The notes under the pieces: model-generated | Seen by the model: the letters and a program-made list of their open reading frames with translations, nothing else | The model's database searches: none | What the model was told of the DNA's origin: nothing | Made by a program: the position numbers and the translations under genes | NCBI GenBank assembly: GCA_001599715.1 | Contig: BCHU01000013.1 | Span: forward strand, 310,001-374,000 | Direction: 5' to 3' | Length of the DNA stretch: 64,000 nucleotides | DNA from: Phaeotremella fagi | Lineage: Eukaryota; Basidiomycota; Tremellomycetes; Tremellales; Phaeotremellaceae | Part shown: one piece after another, positions 56,642-64,000 of the stretch | Position numbering within the stretch: position 1 is the stretch's first letter | How the letters are laid out: each line of letters begins with the position of its first letter

Positions 56642-59617
56642 ATGCCCGTCGTCCAAAGAGACCTGAGATTCTTTGAGCTTTGCTCTGGAGACAAGTTCGC
56701 CAGTGGCTCTTCTATCACAGAATTTCGCTTGCAGTCCTCTTCGCGGAGTCGCTTTCAGGGATTCACCTGGAGCCTGACCTTTCCCATCGATAACAGTTAT
56801 CGGATCATACTGAGTGGTCCTGAACGACCTCGTCCACCACACGACAATGTCAATGTCACGACTCCCCCTCTAGCCTTCACGATCTTAGAGATGGACGAAG
56901 AACTCTGTATGGCTGTTTTAGAATTTCCCAATCAAAACAGCGATCGTCTTGGGAAGAGGAAACTGCAGTTATGGTTGGACTGGAAGAAGCAAATCACTGC
57001 ACAGGTATGGTCAGATTCTGATTTCATCATGGGAGATCTACCCGCTCGTTCTTATGCTTTGAATGAGCACGGTACGGTGAGACATTACCGTTTTGATCGT
57101 TCAAGACTTCACCTTGGTTTAGGAGAAAGAGCCGCACCACTGGATTTGACTGGGAGGTCTTTCAAGATGCATGCCACAGATGCAGCTTGGTATGATTCCT
57201 ACAAGACAGACCCTTTGTATAAACACACACCTTTCTTGATATCGACTCCACGCCCGGACGAGAAAGGTTCTCAAGGAACGACATATGCTATCTATCACGC
57301 TACAAACAGTATATCGACATGGGATATAAATCGTGAGACGGATTATCCTTCAGGAGGTTTATCGCAATATTTTTCGCAAGACTGGGGAGGGTTAGAAGAG
57401 TGGGTGATTTTTGGGCTGGGCGTTCAAGAGGTTGTCCAGACTTTCGGTGACATTGCTGGAAAGCCTAAGCTGGTCGGAAGAGATTGGTTGGGGTACTTAG
57501 GTAAATACTTTTTGTGGTCATTTTAATCTAAAAATCTAGCATCAACAATGGCAATATCGGACATGGTAAGATACGACTAGAATTCTGGATTGACGTATAA
57601 GGAAAATGCTCAGGAGCTGTTAACACAATGGCCCCAACAGTGCCGAGATCATGACATACCTTGTTCGGCTATGCATGTGAGTGATGCATCTTGGACTCCT
57701 TCTGATCTTCTCAAAGCTATCCTCAGGATACACAACTGACGAAGCCTCCGGAGATCGATGGGTGTTTTACTTAAACAAAAGTCGCTACCCAGATCTCAAG
57801 GGAATGATTGGAGAATATCATAAAGCTGGAATGAAGGTCGTTCCCAATATCAAGCCCTGTAAGGGAGTTGTACTGAACTCTATTAAATTCTTTTAGACAT
57901 TATCCAAACTCATCCAGCTTATCGTCGTCTCAAAGATGGAAAGTCTTTGTTCCTGGACCCAGCGACTGGTGGTCCTGCTACGCAAAATCTTTGGGCCAGT
58001 GCTGAAGGTGTCAGCAAAGATGGAAGCTGGGTTGATCTTTCGGCCAAAGAGGCTAGGAGGTGGTGGACGGAAGGTGTTCAAAGTTTGATTGATGCTGGCG
58101 CAGATGGAATGTGGGAGTAAGTGGATCCTGTAAGCCGTATTGACGTTGCAGTGATAATTCCGAGTACTACACACGAGACGACGAACTGCTCTTCGCGAAC
58201 GACTTTGATCACCAAAGAGCCGTGCGTCTTGATGGTAAAGTTAGAACTGGTCTGATGGGTCGTATCACGGGTAACGAAATGATGAACAAGGTTAGGTAGG
58301 TATTAAAATGCGATCAAATCTAACTCCAGTCACGACACTCTGGTTGCGGCAAATCCAGAAAGAAGAGCCTATGTGTTGACGAGATCCGGTAACGTTGCTG
58401 CGTTTAAGTACGCTTGCTCTACATGGTCAGGAGATAATTTTACCAGGTAAGTTGTCATTTCAAACACGGACTAACTGACGAATTAGCTGGCACAATCTTC
58501 GTGGTTCTCAACACCTTCAGTTGAATGCGGGACTTTCCTTGATACAATCTTACGGGTCAGATGTTGGAGGTTTCTGTGGAGATTCCCCTTCGCCAGAATT
58601 ATTTGTTAGATGGGTGCAACTTGGTGTTACACACTCAAGGTTCTCCATCCACTCAAACTCGACAGACGTGTCAGGCAATCCAAAATACACTACACCGTGG
58701 ATGGTGAGCTCAATGATTTACCGACTGCCCTCTAACGTCCTTTAGTACCCCGAAATCCTACCGTTGATTCGTGACGCTATCAAATGGCGTTACCAGATGT
58801 TACCCTACTTGTAAGTCTACTGGTTCTGTTTGGGAACATGGCTTATTTCCTTAGTAACTCCCTCATGTGGAACTCTCATCTATCGTCTAATCCTGCTAAT
58901 GCTCCGCTGTTCTATGGAAAATTCAGGACTGATTCTCTACTTTACTCGGAAGAATGTTTGTCAGGCTTCGATTCATGGTTAGGTATTGGTCAGCTCTTAG
59001 TTTGCCCTTCGTTGTTCGAGGGCATGTTGTCAAGGGAAGTATACTTTCCTCGATCCTCTCCTAAAGATGAAGAGACATATTATGATCTACACCCTCCGTA
59101 CAATCGATTTCAAGCTGGTACTCGGGCTACGGTAGCCACTCCACTGGAACATTCCGGTTTATTTGCTCGTTCTGGAACTGTGGTTCCTATCGGGAAACCA
59201 GTAGTTACGGTCACAGCCACCAAGGGGCCACCACGAACATACACCGATGGAATTGATGTTATCTTAAAATCTGATGGTGGTGTAGTGGAGTTGGATGACT
59301 GGCGAGGTCTACTCATTTTCCCAGGAACGGTTGGTGTGGGATATACGGGGGAGTGGACTGAAGATGACGGGATTTCAAGTAATCCAGATCCCTCAGTGTT
59401 TAGGATCACATATATTGGAAGGGAAAACGAGGTTGAGGTGAATGTAGAATTCAGAAAGGAAGGCTTCCGACCACTCTGGCTTGGAGAAGTACATATCGTT
59501 TTGCCTGTCGGCGACAATCGATCTGTAACATCCGGCGGTGTGAAGGTTTCAAAGTCATCCTGGCAAGGAAGAGCTGCATGGGCTGTGTATTTTGATAGGG
59601 GGAGGTTGAATTCATGA
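56642..59617 (+). CDS. GH31-family alpha-glycosidase, probably intracellular
   Basis: ATG is at 56642; stop is at 59615-59617. The protein is long (near 880 residues) and has no signal peptide. An N-terminal beta-sandwich part (to about 57500) has RSYALNEHGTVRHYRFD and DAAWYDSYKTDPLYKHTPFL. The (beta/alpha)8 barrel holds CSAMHLSSGYTT, RWVFYLNKSRYPDLKGMI, VVPNIKP, then DGMWDDNSEYY. In the last block the W-x-D-x-x-E pattern places the nucleophile at the second Asp. The acid/base region is YACSTWSGDNF, followed by LNAGLSLIQSYGSDVGGFCG, ELFVRWVQLGVTHSRFSIHS and YPEILPLIRDAIKWRYQMLPYL. GH31 enzymes cleave alpha-glucosides, alpha-xylosides or alpha-galactosides with retention. The IHS and DN-x-E pattern suggests an alpha-glucosidase-like subgroup. 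Exon joins are clear at 58113 and elsewhere. Confidence 0.88.
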
Positions 59618-59889
59618 GGTGGAACGAGTATTTGTCTGCAAGACGACATCAGCTGCGAGAGTGTTACGACCAGAAAGTATCTAGTGATGCATTCTGCTAC
59701 TAAGTCTGCATTCTATTGTGGAAACAATCTCTCGTTCAATAAGCTTTTATCCAACGTACCCTTTGCAATTCAGGGGAAAAGCATATGTTGCATCACATGG
59801 TAAAATCCTGCATCTCCAGAAGGACATACATTACACTTCAAATCATTCTGTAACACCAATTGTCCCCTTGGTGACCCTTGGCCTCAATC

Positions 59890-61885
59890 TTACTCGATGT
59901 GCACCTCATCTCTCTTTTCATCAGCACCCGTCTTCTCGACTTCGAGATTCACAACATGAGCAGCTTCCCCATCAAAGAGAACAGCAATGTCTTCCAACGT
60001 CAATCCTTTAGTTTCAAGTATAAGGTAATAGGCAATTATCCATTGGATACCTTGGAAGACGGCGAACATGATATAATATTTCCAACCGATGGCTTCGATA
60101 GCAGTGGCATTGACTATCTGTCAGTCACAATGCTCGGGAGCTCTTGCTTACCTAACGAGTTGTAAAGAGCTCCAGCGTTCGTCACGATCGAGTAAATTGC
60201 CATTCCCTTCATTCTCAAATCGTAAGATAAAATTTCGGGTACATCTGACAGGTTAGGTGCCATCATTCAGATAGACTTACAAAGGAAAGGCGCTGGGAAA
60301 GCCCACATCACAAAAGTACCTGCAAAGAAGAAAATGAAAGCGACGGTCCCGCCTGCAGCACCCTCGTTTCCTGTTTGAACAAAAACAGCCTAATAAATAT
60401 CAGTATTCGTTTAATTATTTGAGTGAAAACCTACAGTCAAAATCATAAAGATGCAGAAAGTGACAAATGAGCTGAATGATCCATAAACGATCAATTTTCT
60501 TCGTCCCCAACGATCTACCAGTTGTGCCCCGAGATTGGCGCAGAGGAAACCGAACGCTGAATTACCTGCACTTAGTCCTTGGATACTAGTGAAATTGGTA
60601 ATTCCAACGGCTTCGACGACGGGAACAAAGTAGTAAGCAAGCAAATTATTCTGTCAAGATGTCAGTGAATTCTATAGTTTGAAGAAAAGGTCAACCCACG
60701 CCACTCATAGACAATGCCCATGCCATCCAGATGATAGACCATAATCGTTTTCTGTTTCCAGGTGTTTTTACAAAATCAGAGAATCCAGATTGAACGATGG
60801 AAGAATCAACATCAACGGCAGTGATGATCTCAGTCATTTCGTTGACTACCAATTCATCTTCTGGGTCTCCATTACCGTGAAGCTCTGCCAAGATACGCAG
60901 TGCCTGTTCACGTTTGCCTTTTTTGACGAGGAAACGAGGTGATTCCGGCATGTAAGGTGTAACGCTAACCACGACAAGCGGTAAACAGCCCAACATCTGA
61001 AGAAGCGTTAGGAGCTTCCATGCCCAATCGCTATCCCAGTATGTCGCACCAAATCCTACCCAAGCGGCAAAAAATGATCCGACGAAGTAGACTGAGTAAA
61101 ACGAGCCCTGGCATACACCACGAAGACGAGGGCTATCCAACGTCAGTGGTAGATTAATTCACAACTCACTGTGAGATCTCAGCAATGAGCGAGGAGGCTG
61201 TCATCTGATAGAAAGCGGCGCTGATCCCTGTGATAATTCGTCCAGCAATGAACGCGCCCTCGGTCACTCCAAACGCCGAAATAAGGGGACCAATAATCTA
61301 TTGATGTTAGGAAACAATCTTCAAATGAAGAGTTTAACTCACACCCAAGACTGAGGATATGAAGATGACAGGTTTCCTTCCATATTTATCTGAGAGATAG
61401 GATGATAAAAAGGGAAATCTGGAGATTTGCGTCAGCCAAGTGAATTCTGGAGTACTGCAGACCTACGGGAGCTGTGCTAGAAGGAAGTTAGTATCTGTCT
61501 TCATCGCGTTGGAAGATTACTCACGAAAGAGATACGCAGATGAGATGAGACCGAGTCTCCAGCCCGATGGATTTTCAAAGTACCTGTTGGATGATCAGCG
61601 AAAATGTTTCGTACCAAATTCGAAACTAACGTGTTCCAACTGGTAAGTGCTTGACATCCAGAGATAAAGGCACCATCGTAGCCGTAGGCAAAGACAGCCC
61701 CGTACAATAGTATAACGTTGATCATGTTACGACGGAGACCTTTATCGTTCCACCAGCTTTTGGCAGTGTTGTCTGTACGATGTCAGTTGCAAAGAGTCAT
61801 CGGGAGTCAAAAATATCTCACTTTGCCAAGTGGACCAGTGGGGTAAAGTACCCGCCAAAGCTGCGTTTTTCTCGGTTGAGGCCAT
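59890..61885 (-). CDS. MFS sugar transporter 2
   Basis: ATG is at 61883-61885; stop is at 59890-59892. Sugar-porter motifs appear in order: VILLYGAVFAYGYDGAFISG, SDKYGRKPVIF, HPRLRGVCQGSFYSVYFVGS, MPESPRFLVKKGKREQALRI, VDRWGRRKLIVYG, PEILSYDLRMKGMAIYS and LETKGLTLEDIAVLFDG. This is a complete twelve-segment porter with cytosolic ends. It resembles lactose/disaccharide and hexose permease types of filamentous fungi more than transporter 1 does. Substrate specificity cannot be read from sequence. At least seven introns are present. It is divergent from regulator 2, with 220 bases between the start codons, and shares TCAACGGGCC with the promoter of transporter 1. Confidence 0.87.
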
Positions 61886-62035
61886 GTTTTGTCTTTGAGG
61901 TTGTGTCTTTCAAACAAATTGTGGGGGTCATTTGGGCTTTTTTGTGTTGTTTAATTATATATCACAACTCAATCCATTGTGGAGAGAGAACAAGGGGCCA
62001 GGGGTCCCACCGGCTGCACTCATTAATTCGGCTGA

Positions 62036-62045
62036 TCAACGGGCC
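62036..62045 (+). promoter_or_regulatory. TCAACGGGCC element, copy 2
   Basis: In the divergent promoter of transporter 2 and regulator 2, about 150 bases from the transporter start. Exact match to 50908-50917. Confidence 0.45.
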
Positions 62046-62107
62046 GTTCGGTTTATTAATAAACTGGCTTAATAACGGTTTTTGTTTTCTACATCGTTCA
62101 CTTCCAT

Positions 62108-64000
62108 ATGTTTTCCTTCAATTCGAACACGAGTCCAAATATTGGTAACAGAAGTGTCGATTGGCAAGGGGGCTCAAGTGGACGACGTGCTCACCGAGCG
62201 TGTGACCAGTGTCATCAACGGCGAATTAAGGCAAGTCTTTCACAGGAATTGAAAGTAATGTTGTATACAGTGCATGACAACATCTGAGACCGGTAGTGGC
62301 TGTGTAGGGTGTCAAAGAGCAGTGTTAAGATGTACATGGCAAAGAGTAAGCCAAAATAGTTGAATTGTCCATTGAAGAACAGCGGCCACTGGTCCGTGGG
62401 CCCAAAAGACGAAGTCAACATCCCGCTTTTTCATCCTCGACAAGTGACCAAGAGTTGAATCCGGTCTTTGGAATAAACATCATTGAGGGAGAAATTACAT
62501 CTGGTGACGACACCAACCTCCCGACCAACCTTGAAGAACAATGGTCTTGGCCACAACGACAAATTCTTCAAGGTGATTCTCAAAATAACGTCTCAATTGC
62601 TGCTATGCCTGTAGCCTCCATACCAGGAACCTCAGCTACTGATGATGAAAACTGGCCCACGGAGTCAATGATGGCTTTTTTTGCACCTTGGCCTGAGCAA
62701 GCGACTACTGAGGAGTCAGTTCGAACGGACGATGTAGTGAATGATGTAGGTCAGAACGTCTACACAGCTCTGACAAACTTCAGACTGATGAAAGCCTGGC
62801 TGAATTTTCTGCAACTATACCACTACCACCTGGGATGCAATCCCCTTTTTACGAGGATGACGGAGAGGAATCAATTGTCAACTCAGCTTGCGGGAGCCAA
62901 TTCCAGTTCCCGTTAGTGAACCTTACCCCTCTACCTGAACCAGACAGCGTGCTGCGTGCTAGACTTGATGGATTCTTCAAAGGTCTTTGGTGGTATATTC
63001 CAAATATCGAGAAGAAAGGGACGCTGGAAGCCTTTGATAATTGTGAACACAATCGATCTATCAAGTTCCGAGCGTTGGTACTGGGTATTGGAGCTATGGT
63101 CACATGCGTTAGCTTTCGTCTGTCGTCACCCTCAGCTACAAATGAAGTCGCTTCTGGGTATTTACGAGCTGCACAAGAGGCAAATGCATTGGCAAATTGT
63201 TCAAACAGTCCGGAATTGTCAGATGTCGTTACAAGTCTCATTCTTTTCTTGACGAGTGATTACCAAGGAAGGACTCAAGAAGCTTGGCTCATGCTTCAAC
63301 AGGCACTGACTAGAGCTCAACTATTGAAGTTAGATCAATGGTCTTGCGTTCCAGATGATCCAAAATATTTGGCAAGTAGATTACGGCTGTATTACACCCT
63401 GTAAGCTTATCTTTCAAAAACAATTAGTTGCTAAGGAACAGCTGCAACGCCGAACGTTCTTACGCCATTCAATCTAGACGTAACCAACATCACTACGGAT
63501 TACGGTTCCCAGGCCGTCCTTGGGATTTGACCAAGGATTTCCGAGAGAGTCTACCTGCGGAGTGTTTGACTCGCTTTCCATCTTTCCACGTCAGAATGTT
63601 GAGTATACTCGACGACCGAGTTATTGGTTGTTGGCGAAAGCAGTGTCATTTGGAAACCACTGGATGCAGCCAATGGAACGTGTCGACAGCGTTGGAACTC
63701 CAACGCGAACTCGGTGAACAGTTTAATGATACTATCCAAGGACGGTCGACCTGGTTTGATACGCGTCCAGGAGGAGCTGTGGGTGAAACGATCAGTGTTG
63801 CGATAGGAATAGCCTGGTTGAGAGAGTGAGTCAAATCCTCAAATCAGACAGCTCATTCTCAGTGCCTTTTGGAACGTATGTCACACTCATCACCTTGTGA
63901 CGCTAGATAATCAGCATCCAGAGTTGAGGGTCAGTTTTGTTTTAGAGAACATTCGTGCTATTTGGACATTCCGAGACAGTAGGATTGCGAAACATATTGA
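62108..64000 (+). CDS. Zn2Cys6 fungal transcription factor, regulator 2 (3' end beyond the window)
   Basis: ATG 62108 gives an N-terminus leading to CDQCHQRRIKC and, after an intron, CVGCQRAVLRC: CX2CX6CX9CX2CX6C. The intron lies between Lys and the third Cys. It has a GC donor (GCAAGT at 62231, acceptor ATACAG) and is about 40 bases long. Two more short introns (62346-62382 and about 62747-62784) restore one frame through RRPLVRGPKRRSQHP and LPPGMQSPFYEDD. The middle homology region follows: ARLDGFFKGLWWYIPNIEK, IKFRALVLGIGAMVTC, GRTQEAWLMLQQALTRAQLL and, after an intron, AERSYAIQSRRN. The last visible exon ends at GTGAGT near 63829; the remainder may continue to the right edge. It is a nuclear regulator. 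The layout suggests control of the adjoining sugar genes. Confidence 0.8.

Noticed and set aside
54389..59617. GH31 plus partner as a sulfoquinovose or xyloglucan pathway
   Set aside because: The nucleophile block DGMWDDNSEYY lacks the patterns I associate with sulfoquinovosidases or alpha-xylosidases, and no partner gene of those pathways is present.
1..64000. tRNA, rRNA or CRISPR features
   Set aside because: No cloverleaf with a plausible B-box, no rRNA-like stretch and no regularly spaced repeats were seen by eye on either strand.

Overview
The window reads as nuclear DNA of a basidiomycete yeast, most likely a tremellomycete of the Cryptococcus/Kwoniella type. This is inferred from very many short GT-AG introns (mostly about 35-60 bases), close gene packing on both strands, a CAP10-like GT90 glycosyltransferase of the capsule-associated kind, and an E(z)-type histone methyltransferase. 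No species is assigned. All exon joins were worked out by hand from reading frames and splice signals.

Left part (1-23.4 kb), conserved genes: a DHH-family phosphoesterase cut by the left edge (-), a HOP1-like HORMA+PHD meiotic protein (-), an SLC44/Pns1 choline-transporter-like membrane protein (-), an ASNSD1-like asparagine synthetase-domain protein (-), a fused tandem 3-hydroxyisobutyrate-dehydrogenase-family protein (+), tRNA-splicing endonuclease subunit Sen54 (+), DNA polymerase delta catalytic subunit (-) and a medium-chain-type acyl-CoA dehydrogenase (+).

Middle (23.4-30.8 kb): a gene-poor, AT-rich stretch with at least four copies of a roughly 545-base LTR-like repeat. Two copies are nested. 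The inner copy (26765-27403) is flanked by TCATC and sits inside an outer copy (26446-27641) flanked by TAGAT. Both have TG...CA ends. No internal retroelement coding region is seen.

30.8-48.7 kb: a WD40 protein (+), an E(z)/EZH2-like SET methyltransferase (+), histidinol-phosphate aminotransferase (-), a CAP10/GT90 glycosyltransferase (+), a phosphoglycerate-mutase-like protein (+), a xylitol/sorbitol-type dehydrogenase (-), mitochondrial release factor 1 (-), phosphoserine aminotransferase (+), a pepsin-like aspartic protease with a one-base frameshift (-), and a secreted protein of unknown function (+).

Right end (48.9-64 kb): an apparent saccharide-use cluster. It has two MFS sugar transporters, two Zn2Cys6 regulators each divergent from a transporter, a GH31 alpha-glycosidase and, divergent from it, a conserved-looking fungal protein without recognised function. 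The two transporter/regulator promoters share TCAACGGGCC, and the promoter between the two enzyme genes holds the palindrome ACCGGATTCCGGT. The natural reading is import of an alpha-linked sugar and intracellular hydrolysis under two local regulators. The substrate is unknown. This cluster and the nested LTRs are the most rewarding parts of the window.
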